A DNA stretch of 15,430 bases from an uncultured Oscillospiraceae bacterium. Its GTDB lineage: Bacteria; Bacillota; Clostridia; Oscillospirales; Oscillospiraceae. The stretch covers positions 1 through 15,430 of the forward strand of contig CANRNA010000017.1 of the NCBI GenBank assembly GCA_947631805.1, read 5' to 3'. The translations under genes were made by a program, and so were the position numbers. Shown piece by piece: positions 1 to 6,893 of the stretch. Position 1 is the first letter of the stretch, and every line of letters starts with the position of its first letter. The notes below the pieces were generated by a model. It was not told the DNA's origin, made no database searches, and saw only the letters and a program-made list of their open reading frames with translations.

Positions 1-615
1 GCCAACACCGCCTGGAACATCGCCGACATGCTCCAGGACGCGGTGAGCTACGGCACCGGCGGCGCGGCCTACTTCGGCAGCACGGCCGTGGCCGGAAAGA
101 CCGGTACCACCAGCCAGAACCGGGACCGTTACTTCACCGGCTTCACCCGCTATTACGTGGCCGCCTGCTGGACCGGCTATGAGCAGCCCGCCCAGATGTA
201 CTACAGCACCAACCCCGCCGCCCGCATCTGGCGGATGGTCATGGAGCGGGTCCACCAGGGCCTGGAATACTGGTCGTTCAAGACGCCCACCATCGGCTGG
301 GCCACCAATATCTTCGGCGACGAGCCCACGGCCTCTCCCGAACCCACGGAGGAGCCCTCCAACACCCCCGAGCCGCCGCCCGCCACCGACGAGGGCCCGG
401 TGCCTGTCACCAATCCGCCCTTCATCATCGACCCTGGCACGGAGACCGCCCCGCCCCAGTATACCGACGTGCCGACCTATCCGGAGCCCCCGGTGTACAC
501 CGACCCCGCGCCGGTGACCGATCCCCCCGCCCCCGTCACCGACCCGCCGTATATCGAGCCCCCGGTGACCACGGAGGTGCCCGGCGGCCAGGAGGCCCCG
601 CCCCCCATGGAATGA
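1..615 (+). CDS. Class A penicillin-binding protein, C-terminal part (5' end outside window)
   Basis: Open from base 1 in frame 1 with no start in the window, so this is the 3' end of a longer gene. The KTGTT box at 97-111 is the third active-site motif of the penicillin-binding transpeptidase domain. The residues after it (TGFTRYYVAACWTGYEQP) are typical of the end of that domain in PBP1A-type bifunctional glycosyltransferase/transpeptidases, which polymerise and cross-link peptidoglycan outside the membrane. The SxxK and SxN motifs and the glycosyltransferase domain lie upstream of the window. From about base 319 to the TGA the protein is a low-complexity tail rich in Pro, Thr, Glu and Asp, with repeated TDPP/VTDPP units. 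Such tails are common on Firmicutes PBP1A proteins and are presumably extended and exposed in the wall. A strong terminator follows the stop. Family assignment is secure; class A versus another PBP class is inferred from the tail and end of domain only. Confidence 0.88.
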   Translation, partial: ANTAWNIADMLQDAVSYGTGGAAYFGSTAVAGKTGTTSQNRDRYFTGFTRYYVAACWTGYEQPAQMYYSTNPAARIWRMVMERVHQGLEYWSFKTPTIGWATNIFGDEPTASPEPTEEPSNTPEPPPATDEGPVPVTNPPFIIDPGTETAPPQYTDVPTYPEPPVYTDPAPVTDPPAPVTDPPYIEPPVTTEVPGGQEAPPPME

Positions 616-634
616 CAGAGAGAAAGACACAGCC

Positions 635-688
635 ATATCCGCTCATCCCCCGCCCTCTTTTACCGGCGGGGAACGGGCGGATATTTTT
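635..688 (+). terminator. Rho-independent terminator after the PBP gene
   Basis: ATATCCGC (635-642) pairs with GCGGATAT (677-684), and inside it CCCCGCC (648-654) pairs with GGCGGGG (665-671). A TTTTT run follows at 684-688. It starts 20 bases after the PBP stop and separates that gene from the next promoter at 712. Confidence 0.88.
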
Positions 689-711
689 CCCCCCGAATGG
701 CAAATTCGCTG

Positions 712-740
712 TTGACATCCCGGAAACAATATGTTACAAT
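712..740 (+). promoter_or_regulatory. Sigma-A promoter, TTGACA-17-TACAAT
   Basis: TTGACA at 712-717, a 17-base spacer, and TACAAT at 735-740. This is 11 of 12 consensus positions. Transcription would begin near 747, just ahead of the ribosome binding site AGGGAGG (757-763) of the gene starting at 773. It should drive both the 97-aa gene and the NlpC/P60 gene behind it. Confidence 0.88.
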
Positions 741-772
741 TCAGTAACAATAACCTAGGGAGGCAATACACC

Positions 773-1066
773 ATGCCTGAGAACAAGACCGCGGCCCTCC
801 AATACAAGGGCCACCCCCTGCGCCGGAAGGACAATCTCATCTACTTCGGCAGCATGGCAGATAAATACATCATCATGCTCCAGATACTGGATACCAAAAA
901 GATCAAGGACCTGGACGTGGCCACCAAGGTCTCCGTCCAGCTCCAGCTGACCGACCCCGACCTGAAGAGCCGGGACCGGGTGGTGAAGAAGAGCGAAAAG
1001 GACAGCCTGTACGCGGCGATGGACGTGGCCTCCGTCTGGCTGGACCGGGCGCTCGCCTCCCGCTGA
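773..1066 (+). CDS. Small conserved-looking protein of unknown function (97 aa)
   Basis: The start ATG at 773 sits 9 bases behind the Shine-Dalgarno AGGGAGG (757-763). An in-frame ATG at 731 overlaps the promoter -10 box and cannot be the start. The product is small, soluble and charged, with no signal peptide or membrane segment. It has a basic N-terminal stretch (KGHPLRRKDNLIYFGSM), a hydrophobic core (ADKYIIMLQIL), and a C-terminal part with many Lys/Asp that ends in a likely helix (DSLYAAMDVASVWLDRALA). I do not recognise a named family; the sequence looks like a conserved Clostridia protein rather than a chance ORF because of its strong promoter and RBS and ordinary codon use. It is followed after one base by the NlpC/P60 gene, so the two are very likely cotranscribed and translationally coupled. 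That hints at a cell-envelope role, but this is only inference. Confidence 0.85.
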   Translation: MPENKTAALQYKGHPLRRKDNLIYFGSMADKYIIMLQILDTKKIKDLDVATKVSVQLQLTDPDLKSRDRVVKKSEKDSLYAAMDVASVWLDRALASR

Positions 1067-1067
1067 C

Positions 1068-2450
1068 ATGGCGGCGCGCAGTAAGCGGGCCCTGCTCCGC
1101 ACGGCCGTCGTGCTGGCGGTGCTGGTGTGCCTGACCCTGACCCTCGGCGCCACGGAGGCCCGGGCGGACTGCCAGGGCGCGGCCACGGTGACGGCCTCGG
1201 CGCTGAACGTGCGCAGCCAGGCCTCCACCGCCAGCTCTGTCGTCACCTGCCTGCCCAGGGGCACCGTGGTGTTGGTGACGGGCTCCTCTACCGGCTGGTA
1301 TCAGGTCTGGTATCAGGGCAGCAGCGGCTATGTGAGCGCGGACTATGTGACCTACTCCACCTCCGCCGACGCCAGCTTCGGCACCGGCACGGTGAACGGG
1401 ACCGGCGTGAACGTCCGTTCCGGTCCGGGCACCGGCTACTCGGTGGTGGGCACGGTGACGAATGGCAACACCCTCCCCGTGGTGGGCGTGTCCGGCAGCT
1501 GGTACAAGGTGACCTACAACGGCTCCTCTGCCTACATAAGCGGGTCTTATCTGTCCCTGTCCGGGGGCAGCGGCAGCAGCACGTCCTCTCCCTCTCCCGC
1601 CCCTGCCGGGGGGACCGCCTCCGGCACCGGCACCATCAACGGGAACTACGTGCGCATGCGCTCCGGTCCGGGCACCGGCTACTCCATCCTGGGGACCTAT
1701 AACAAGGGCTCCGTCATGACCGTCACCGGCACCTCCGGGGACTGGTACGCCGTGACCAGCGGCAGCCTGAAGGGCTATGTGTACAAGCAGTATCTGACCA
1801 TGTCCTCCAGCGGGAGCGGCGCCGCTACAGGCGGCAGCACGGGCAGCTTCACCGTCACCACGATGAACGACACCCCTGCCGTCACCACCGCCGCCGTGAA
1901 CATGCGCTCCGGCCCGGCCACCACCTACACCAGCCAGCGCGTGCTGGCCCAGGGCACCGCCATCACCCTGACGGGGACCTCCGGCAGCTGGTACCGCATC
2001 AGCTACAACGGCTCCACCGGCTACGTGTCCGGCAGCTATGTGTCCACCAACGTGGCCACCGGCAGCTCTTCCACCGCCGCGGGCGAGCGCATCGTCAACG
2101 AGGCGAAGAAGTATCTGGGCGTGCCCTACGTCTACGGCGGGACGAGCCCCTCCGGCTTCGACTGCTCCGGCCTTGTCTATTACGTGTACAAGCAGTGCGG
2201 CTACTCCATCACCCGCACCGCCACGGCCCAGAACTCCGACGGCCGCTATGTGGCCCGCAGCAACCTGCAGCCCGGCGATATTATCATCTTCTATAACGGC
2301 TACAAGAGCGCCATCGGCCACGCCGGTATTTACATCGGCAACAACCAATTCATCCACGCCTCCTCCGGCGGTGGGCGGGTCATGATCTCCGGTCTGTCCG
2401 AGACCTATTACAACACCCGCTTCTACAGCGCCCGCCGTGTGGTGAGCTGA
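1068..2450 (+). CDS. Secreted peptidoglycan endopeptidase: four SH3 domains plus NlpC/P60
   Basis: The N-terminus (MAARSKRALLR, then a hydrophobic run to ARA-D) is a Sec signal peptide with probable cleavage after residue 33. Four bacterial SH3 repeats follow at about residues 36-97, 104-163, 185-245 and 265-328, each with the NVRSGPGTGYS-type signature and a GWY/SWYKV strand. They are joined by Ser/Gly/Thr linkers and should bind the cell wall. Residues about 338-458 form an NlpC/P60 domain with Cys366 (GFDCSGL), His418 (IGHAGIYIG) and His430 (FIHA) as the expected catalytic triad. Such enzymes cleave gamma-D-Glu-diaminopimelate or related stem-peptide bonds outside the cell. The ATG lies one base after the stop of the 97-aa gene, with no Shine-Dalgarno in front, so initiation probably depends on coupling. 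Repeats 2 and 3 share a nearly identical DNA stretch (around 1416 and 1662). The exact bond cut and the partner of the small upstream protein cannot be read from the sequence. Confidence 0.93.
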   Translation: MAARSKRALLRTAVVLAVLVCLTLTLGATEARADCQGAATVTASALNVRSQASTASSVVTCLPRGTVVLVTGSSTGWYQVWYQGSSGYVSADYVTYSTSADASFGTGTVNGTGVNVRSGPGTGYSVVGTVTNGNTLPVVGVSGSWYKVTYNGSSAYISGSYLSLSGGSGSSTSSPSPAPAGGTASGTGTINGNYVRMRSGPGTGYSILGTYNKGSVMTVTGTSGDWYAVTSGSLKGYVYKQYLTMSSSGSGAATGGSTGSFTVTTMNDTPAVTTAAVNMRSGPATTYTSQRVLAQGTAITLTGTSGSWYRISYNGSTGYVSGSYVSTNVATGSSSTAAGERIVNEAKKYLGVPYVYGGTSPSGFDCSGLVYYVYKQCGYSITRTATAQNSDGRYVARSNLQPGDIIIFYNGYKSAIGHAGIYIGNNQFIHASSGGGRVMISGLSETYYNTRFYSARRVVS

Positions 2451-2458
2451 TATAGTCA

Positions 2459-2479
2459 CCGGCCCCTGACGAGGGCCGG
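2459..2479 (+). repeat. Short inverted repeat behind the NlpC/P60 gene
   Basis: CCGGCCC (2459-2465) and GGGCCGG (2473-2479) are perfect 7-bp arms around a 7-base loop, 9 bases after the stop. No T-run follows. It probably protects the 3' end or contributes to termination together with the larger hairpin at 2501. Confidence 0.5.
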
Positions 2480-2500
2480 ACAGGACATGACAAAACGGGC

Positions 2501-2532
2501 CATCCCCCGAAGACCTCGGTCTTCGGGGGATG
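2501..2532. terminator. Long perfect hairpin between convergent genes (bidirectional terminator)
   Basis: CATCCCCCGAAGACC (2501-2515) and GGTCTTCGGGGGATG (2518-2532) are 15-base perfect arms around TC, so the real loop will be a few bases wider. On the minus strand the hairpin is followed by GCCCGTTTTG, a short T-run suited to ending the metallophosphoesterase transcript. On the plus strand only TGCTTATG follows, so termination of the NlpC/P60 transcript there rests mainly on stem strength. Confidence 0.75.
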
Positions 2533-2551
2533 TGCTTATGCCTGATGATAT

Positions 2552-3655
2552 TTATTCCAGCTCGCCGTCGTACCAGCCGGATATGCCGTCCCGCTTGCAC
2601 ATAACGCCCCGGCCGGTGACGCGCACCACGCTTATCTCGTCCCCGGCCCGGAGGGGCAGCCGGTAGTCGGTGATATCGTTGACCCTGGCCACGTCCCCCT
2701 CCCGGGACAGGATGTGGCTGACGGGCACGTCCATCTCATAGCCCGTGCGGAGGTGGCGGCAGCGGGCAAACTCCCCATCCTCGGCCAGTATGCGCACCTG
2801 GTTGTCCCCGTAGCGGATATAGTAGTGCCGCTGGCTGGCGGCCTGGTCCGTCTTCACACGGGCGGTGGGAAAGCCGTCATAGCTTGTCCAGGTCATGTCC
2901 GGCAGGAAAAAGGCGTTGAGCTGGCCGTCGTCCTTGAGCACGCAGCCCCCGTCGATGCTGATGAGCTTCAGGTCCCGGTCGATGATGGGCCTGGCGTCGG
3001 TGATGGTCTCGTGATAGAGCACCAGGGGCCAGTGGCCCACCACGGTCCACTTCTCGTGGGGCCTGGCCACCGAGCGGTAGGCGTCCAGCTTCATGCAGGC
3101 GAAGGCCCCCTTTTCCGGGACCAGGCCCCCGTGGACGAAGGTATAGTCGTCCGTCTCCAGGATGTGGGGCAGGGCCCGGAGAAAGTCCAGCTCCGGCTGG
3201 TAATTGTCCCGCACCGCCGCCTTCGCCGCGGCCAGGTCCATGTCCCAGCCGATGGGCACGCCCTGTTCCAAAAGCATCTGGGCGATGACGCCGTCCCCCC
3301 AGCCCCGGTTGCGGCCCGCCAGGTACCGCAGATAAAACGCGTCCTGCTCCGGGTCGTCGGGCAGGTCGCAGAAGTTCTGCCAGAAGTCGCAGTTGCCGCA
3401 CACGGCGTGGACCTCGTACCGCCGGGACAGCTCCATCACATACCGGAGGGTGCCCAGGGAGTCGGGCCCCTTTTCCAGCATATCCCCCACCAGTATGAGC
3501 ACATCCCGCTCCGTCAGGGCGCACTTCGCCAGCAGGCCCCGGAGATAGTCCAGGTTCCCGTGGATATCCGACACGGCGATGATGCGCCGTCCCGGCTCGA
3601 TATGCAGCCGCGCCACCGTGGGCGGGGCGTTCATCAAAAGGGGCGCGGCTCTCAT
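2552..3655 (-). CDS. Calcineurin-like metallophosphoesterase with extra C-terminal domain (367 aa)
   Basis: The start chosen is the ATG at 3655, which overlaps the stop of the upstream gene as ATGA (3652-3655); the reading frame stays open upstream to 3889 but that part is a shadow of the neighbour. Metal and catalytic motifs are in the expected order: Asp30/His32 (SDIHGN), Asp58 (GDMLEKGPDS), Asn88/Asp90 (GNCD), His175 (VHGG) and His208 (GHW). This pattern resembles PPP-type and PrpE/ApaH-like phosphoesterases, which hydrolyse phosphoproteins, diadenosine tetraphosphate or other phosphoesters. The usual catalytic domain ends near residue 255. About 100 further residues follow, ending in a stretch (GDEISVVRVTGRGVMCKRDG) that looks like a small beta-barrel, possibly SH3-like. 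No signal peptide, so cytoplasmic. Substrate unknown. It is coupled to the phosphatase/acetyltransferase fusion. A second possible start is Met8. Confidence 0.88.
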   Translation of the reverse strand: MRAAPLLMNAPPTVARLHIEPGRRIIAVSDIHGNLDYLRGLLAKCALTERDVLILVGDMLEKGPDSLGTLRYVMELSRRYEVHAVCGNCDFWQNFCDLPDDPEQDAFYLRYLAGRNRGWGDGVIAQMLLEQGVPIGWDMDLAAAKAAVRDNYQPELDFLRALPHILETDDYTFVHGGLVPEKGAFACMKLDAYRSVARPHEKWTVVGHWPLVLYHETITDARPIIDRDLKLISIDGGCVLKDDGQLNAFFLPDMTWTSYDGFPTARVKTDQAASQRHYYIRYGDNQVRILAEDGEFARCRHLRTGYEMDVPVSHILSREGDVARVNDITDYRLPLRAGDEISVVRVTGRGVMCKRDGISGWYDGELE

Positions 3656-4797
3656 GGCAGACGCCACACACGGGGGACGATGTCCATCTCCATGAGATAC
3701 AGCGGCCCGCCCACGCCCTGGGTCACGCCTATGGGGCGAAAGCCCAGCTCTTTGTAAAACCCCACCGCCTCGTTGGTCTGGGACACGTGCAGCCGCAGGC
3801 TCCGCCTGCCCTGGCCGCGGAAGCGGGCCACCGCGTGGCCCACCAGCTGGGTCCCGAACCGGCGGCCCCGGAAGTCCGGCTCCACCCATATCAGGCTTAT
3901 CCAGCCCGCGCCGTCCTCCCGGCCGCGGGCCGGGTCCATCTCTATCAGCCCGGCAAAACGCCCGTCAAAAAGCGCCTTCATCAGGCACTGGGGGTCCGTC
4001 TGGGCGTGCTTGGCCGCCGTGCGGACGTATATCACCGGCGTGAACCCCTTCAGGCTCCCGTGGCTGGCAAGCCATGTGTCGCTGTAGCACCGGGTGTAGA
4101 GGTCCGTCTCCCCCGGCAGGACCATGGGCACGAAATCGCAGTCGTTGGCCCGCTCGTTGTTCGCGGTTCGGCCCTGGCGGACGCGGGTGCTCAGGCTCCC
4201 CAGATGGGAGGCGTCGTTGTACCACTCAATATGGAACCGGCCGTCCTCCACCGTGACCAGGGACACCGCCGTGTTGTCCCCGAAGGACAGCTCCCCGAAG
4301 GGCACGCCCAGCTGCCGGGACAAAAACGCCCGTATGGCAAAGGCGTGGCTCACCGCCGCCACAGTCTTGCCCGGATAGGCCTCCCCTATCCCCCGCAGGG
4401 CGGTCTCTATCCTATCCGTCAGCGCCTCAAAGCTCTCGCTGCCGGGCACGTGCCACCGGGCGGGGTCCCGGTTGAAAAACGCCAGCTGCTCCGGCTGCTC
4501 CCGGGCGATGACGCCCCAGGGCCGCCCCTCCCAGGCGCCGATATTCACCTCCCGGAGGCCGGTGGTGGTGTGCATCGTCAGCTCCGGGTGATATTTCGAG
4601 ATGGCACTGGCCGTGGATTGGGTCCGTATCAGGTCGCTGGCCCACAGCCCGTCCAGGGGGACAGTACGGAACCGCTCCGCCAGCGCGGCTGTCTGCCGCC
4701 GCCCCAGCGGGGTCACGCTTGTATCCCACTGCCCCTGCACCCGGCGGTAGAGGTTGCCCTCCGCCTCGGCGTGGCGAATAAGATATATACTGGTCAT
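3652..4797 (-). CDS. Fused histidine phosphatase and GNAT N-acetyltransferase (381 aa)
   Basis: Two domains lie in one reading frame. Residues 1 to about 200 are a histidine-phosphatase (phosphoglycerate-mutase-like) domain with Arg8-His9 (LIRHAEAEGN; His9 is the phosphoenzyme residue), Arg58, Glu83 (REVNIGAWEG) and His151 (VSHAFAIR). Residues about 215-375 are a GNAT domain with the acetyl-CoA motif at 305-318 (VEPDFRGRRFGTQL; Arg310, Gly311, Gly315) and the late NEAVGFYKELGF signature. The first half should dephosphorylate a small metabolite; the second should acetylate an amine. Neither substrate is evident. The ATG at 4797 is preceded (minus strand) by GAGGGGACAAG, a good RBS. The gene is the first of an operon with the metallophosphoesterase (4-base ATGA overlap) and is divergent from csaB. 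Such fusions are, to my knowledge, known in Clostridia, so the fusion itself is not a sequencing artefact. Confidence 0.93.
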   Translation of the reverse strand: MTSIYLIRHAEAEGNLYRRVQGQWDTSVTPLGRRQTAALAERFRTVPLDGLWASDLIRTQSTASAISKYHPELTMHTTTGLREVNIGAWEGRPWGVIAREQPEQLAFFNRDPARWHVPGSESFEALTDRIETALRGIGEAYPGKTVAAVSHAFAIRAFLSRQLGVPFGELSFGDNTAVSLVTVEDGRFHIEWYNDASHLGSLSTRVRQGRTANNERANDCDFVPMVLPGETDLYTRCYSDTWLASHGSLKGFTPVIYVRTAAKHAQTDPQCLMKALFDGRFAGLIEMDPARGREDGAGWISLIWVEPDFRGRRFGTQLVGHAVARFRGQGRRSLRLHVSQTNEAVGFYKELGFRPIGVTQGVGGPLYLMEMDIVPRVWRLP

Positions 4798-4798
4798 C

Positions 4799-4827
4799 TT
4801 GTCCCCTCTTGCAAAATGCTGTATAAT
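4799..4827 (+). promoter_or_regulatory. Promoter for csaB, TTGTCC-17-TATAAT
   Basis: TTGTCC (4799-4804), a 17-base spacer, and a perfect TATAAT (4822-4827). Transcription would begin near 4834, giving a leader of about 46 bases. The -35 box abuts the start codon of the divergent phosphatase gene. Confidence 0.65.
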
Positions 4828-4838
4828 GAACTATATTC

Positions 4839-4867
4839 ATTTTACATCATCTGTCTCTTTTTCTCAA
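4839..4867 (-). promoter_or_regulatory. Promoter for the phosphatase/GNAT operon, TTGAGA-17-TAAAAT
   Basis: Read on the minus strand, TTGAGA (4867-4862), a 17-base spacer, and TAAAAT (4844-4839). The leader would be about 35 bases before the ATG at 4797. Its -35 box falls inside the ribosome binding region of csaB, and its transcript crosses the csaB promoter on the other strand. Confidence 0.65.
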
Positions 4868-4879
4868 GAGGAGCTTGGC

Positions 4880-5938
4880 ATGAAAAACCTGTTCAAACGC
4901 TCTCCCCAGGCCCGGCGGGGCGTGGTCATCTCCGGCGCCTACGGCATGGACAACGCCGGGGACGACGCCGTCCTGACCGCCATCACGGCGGCCCTGCGCC
5001 GCCAGGAGCGGGAGCTGCCCATAACCGTCATCACCCGCCGGGCGAAAAAGACCGCCCGCCGGTTCGGCGTGTCCGCTCTGGGCAGGCTGAACGTGCCCGG
5101 CTGGCTGCTGGCCATGGGCCGGGCGCGGCTGTTCATTTTGGGGGGCGGGAGCCTCTTGCAGGACGTGACCAGCCGCCGGAGCCTGTGGTTCTATCTGGCC
5201 GTGCTCCGGGCCGCCAAGGCCATGGGCTGCGCCGTGCAGCTCTACGGGGTGGGAGCGGGCCCCATCCACAGCGACAAGGAGCGGACCCGCGCCGCCCTGT
5301 ATCTGGACCGGTACGCGGACGTGATAACCGTCCGGGACGAGGACAGCCTGCGCACCCTGACCGCCTGGGGCGTCCATGAGCCCCGGCTGCTGCTGGGGGC
5401 GGACCCGGCCATGAGCCTGACCCCCGCTGCCGGGACAAGGGAGCGGAAGGCGGGCTTCGTCATCCGGGATTGGCCGGGCTTTGCCCGCCACGCCCCGGAG
5501 TTCGCCGACGCCGCCCGGTACGTCTGGGAGCGGTACAAGCTCCCCCCGGTGTTCATCTGCCTGTCCCCCGCCGACCGCCAGGCTGTGCGCGCCGTGTGCG
5601 CGGCGCTGGACGGGGTGCCGGTGGCCGTGTCGGCAGACCACCGCCGGGTGGGCAGGATGAGTCTGGTGCTGTCCATGCGCCTGCATGGGCTCATTTTCGC
5701 CCTCCAGGGGGGCGTGCCCGCCGCCGGTATCAGCTACGACCCCAAGGTGGACGCCTTTTGCAAGGATGCGGGTCTGCCCATGCTGACCTTAGAGGATGTG
5801 ACGGCCGGGGAGCTGTGCGAGCTGGCGGACTGGGCCATGCACATCGACGGGGAGCACCTCTCCGCCTCCGCCCGGACCCTCCGGGCCCGGGAGCAGACAA
5901 ACGCCAGCGCCGCCGCCGAGCTCCTGGGGGAGGACTGA
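4880..5938 (+). CDS. csaB: Polysaccharide pyruvyl transferase CsaB
   Basis: The start ATG at 4880 follows AAGAGGAG (4866-4873) at good spacing; the frame is open further upstream to 4754, but that part includes promoter sequence. The 352-aa product has the CsaB pattern: VVISGAYGMDNAGDDAVL near the N-terminus, a glycine-rich ILGGGSLLQD, YGVGAGP, an ITVRDEDS motif, and SMRLHGLIFA with His269 near the C-terminus. CsaB transfers pyruvate from phosphoenolpyruvate onto a secondary cell-wall polysaccharide, giving the ketal that SLH domains of S-layer and other surface proteins bind. No signal peptide or membrane segment, as expected for a cytoplasmic enzyme. The gene stands alone here; SLH proteins would be elsewhere. 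Assignment is from motif recognition; a related pyruvyl transferase for another glycan cannot be excluded. Confidence 0.9.
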   Translation: MKNLFKRSPQARRGVVISGAYGMDNAGDDAVLTAITAALRRQERELPITVITRRAKKTARRFGVSALGRLNVPGWLLAMGRARLFILGGGSLLQDVTSRRSLWFYLAVLRAAKAMGCAVQLYGVGAGPIHSDKERTRAALYLDRYADVITVRDEDSLRTLTAWGVHEPRLLLGADPAMSLTPAAGTRERKAGFVIRDWPGFARHAPEFADAARYVWERYKLPPVFICLSPADRQAVRAVCAALDGVPVAVSADHRRVGRMSLVLSMRLHGLIFALQGGVPAAGISYDPKVDAFCKDAGLPMLTLEDVTAGELCELADWAMHIDGEHLSASARTLRAREQTNASAAAELLGED

Positions 5939-5954
5939 CCCCGCGGACCCTCCC

Positions 5955-5983
5955 TTTTCCCACGGCCAAGATCGTGATACAAT
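5955..5983 (+). promoter_or_regulatory. Possible promoter for nfo, TTTTCC-17-TACAAT
   Basis: TACAAT at 5978-5983 is a good -10 box. The hexamer 17 bases upstream, TTTTCC, is weak. The position is right for the gene starting at 6015. No clear terminator separates csaB from nfo, so read-through from csaB is also likely. Confidence 0.45.
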
Positions 5984-6014
5984 AGACAGCAAGAAACAGG
6001 ACAAGGAGAACACT

Positions 6015-6845
6015 ATGTTTAGAATCGGATGCCACATATCCGCCTCCGGCGGCTATCTCGCCATGGGCCATCGCATCGACGCCCTGGGAGGCAACACCTT
6101 CGCCTTTTTCACCCGCAACCCACGGGGCGGCGCGGCCAAGGACATCGACCCGGCGGACGTGGAGGCCTTTCTCGCCTTTTGCCGGGAAAAGGACATCGAC
6201 CGGCTGGTGGCCCACGCCCCTTATACCCTCAACCCCTGCGCGGAGAAGGAGAACGTCCGCCAGTTTGCCCTCACCGCCTTTGCCGACGATCTGAAGCGCA
6301 TGGAGTATACCCCCGGCCAGTATTACAACTTCCACCCAGGCAGCCACGTGGGCCAGGGCATAGAGGTCGGCATTCAAAAGATCGCCGACGTCCTCGACCA
6401 GGTCCTGTTCCCCGGCATGACCACCACCGTGCTGCTGGAGACCATGGCGGGCAAGGGCAGCGAGGTGGGCGGCCGGTTCGAGGAGCTGCGGGCCATCATC
6501 GACCGGGTAGCGCTGTCCGACCGGGTAGGGGTGTGTCTGGACACCTGCCACGTGTGGGACGCGGGCTATGACATCGTGAACGACCTGGACGGGGTGCTGA
6601 CCCGATTCGACAAGACCGTGGGCCTGGACCGGCTCAAGGCCGTCCATCTGAACAACAGCAAAAATCCCCTGGGCACCCCCAAGGACCGGCACGCCAAGCT
6701 GACGGAGGGTCTGCTCCCTCTGGAGGCCATCGGCCGCATCGTCACCCACCCGGCACTGGAAAAGCTCCCCTTCATCCTGGAGACCCCCAACGACGAGGAG
6801 GGCTACGCCGCCGAGATAGCCCTTGTCCGGCAAATGCACGGCTGA
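6015..6845 (+). CDS. nfo: Deoxyribonuclease IV (AP endonuclease, EndoIV family)
   Basis: The ATG at 6015 has AAGGAG (6003-6008) in front. The 276-aa length is normal for the family. All nine zinc ligands of endonuclease IV can be placed: His67, His107, Glu142, Asp176, His179, His211, Asp224, His226 and Glu256. Their spacings agree closely with the E. coli enzyme, for example Asp-x2-His in LDTCH and Asp-x-His in KDRH. The signatures NFHPGSHVGQ, LETMAG and HLNNSKNPLG are present. The enzyme cuts the DNA backbone 5' of abasic sites and removes blocked 3' ends in base excision repair in the cytoplasm. It is followed by a small gene after 48 bases. The identification is firm; the neighbours give no further hint of regulation. 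Confidence 0.96.
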   Translation: MFRIGCHISASGGYLAMGHRIDALGGNTFAFFTRNPRGGAAKDIDPADVEAFLAFCREKDIDRLVAHAPYTLNPCAEKENVRQFALTAFADDLKRMEYTPGQYYNFHPGSHVGQGIEVGIQKIADVLDQVLFPGMTTTVLLETMAGKGSEVGGRFEELRAIIDRVALSDRVGVCLDTCHVWDAGYDIVNDLDGVLTRFDKTVGLDRLKAVHLNNSKNPLGTPKDRHAKLTEGLLPLEAIGRIVTHPALEKLPFILETPNDEEGYAAEIALVRQMHG

Positions 6846-6893
6846 TACATACTTCCCCCGCTCGCCGGAAAGACTACATCCGGTGATGAAACG

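Noticed and set aside
1170..2050. Direct repeats as a CRISPR array
   Set aside because: The repeats are in-frame codons of SH3 domains with irregular spacing and variable sequence.
903..2600. Long minus-strand ORF (565 codons) opposite the NlpC/P60 gene
   Set aside because: Low-complexity Gly/Ala/His/Val composition caused by reading the GC-rich SH3 repeats antisense. The plus-strand frame has a signal peptide, SH3 motifs and a catalytic triad.
3656..3889. N-terminal extension of the metallophosphoesterase frame
   Set aside because: The extra 78 residues overlap the GNAT domain of the neighbour and read as low-complexity Gly/Pro/Arg. The ATGA overlap at 3652-3655 gives the natural start.
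4814..4827. TTGCAA close to TATAAT as the csaB promoter
   Set aside because: The gap is only 7 bases. TTGTCC at 4799-4804 has the correct 17-base spacing.
3787..5379. Long plus-strand ORF (530 codons) across the phosphatase/GNAT and csaB genes
   Set aside because: It runs antisense to one well-supported gene and out of frame with another, and crosses both promoters. Composition is typical of a GC-rich shadow.
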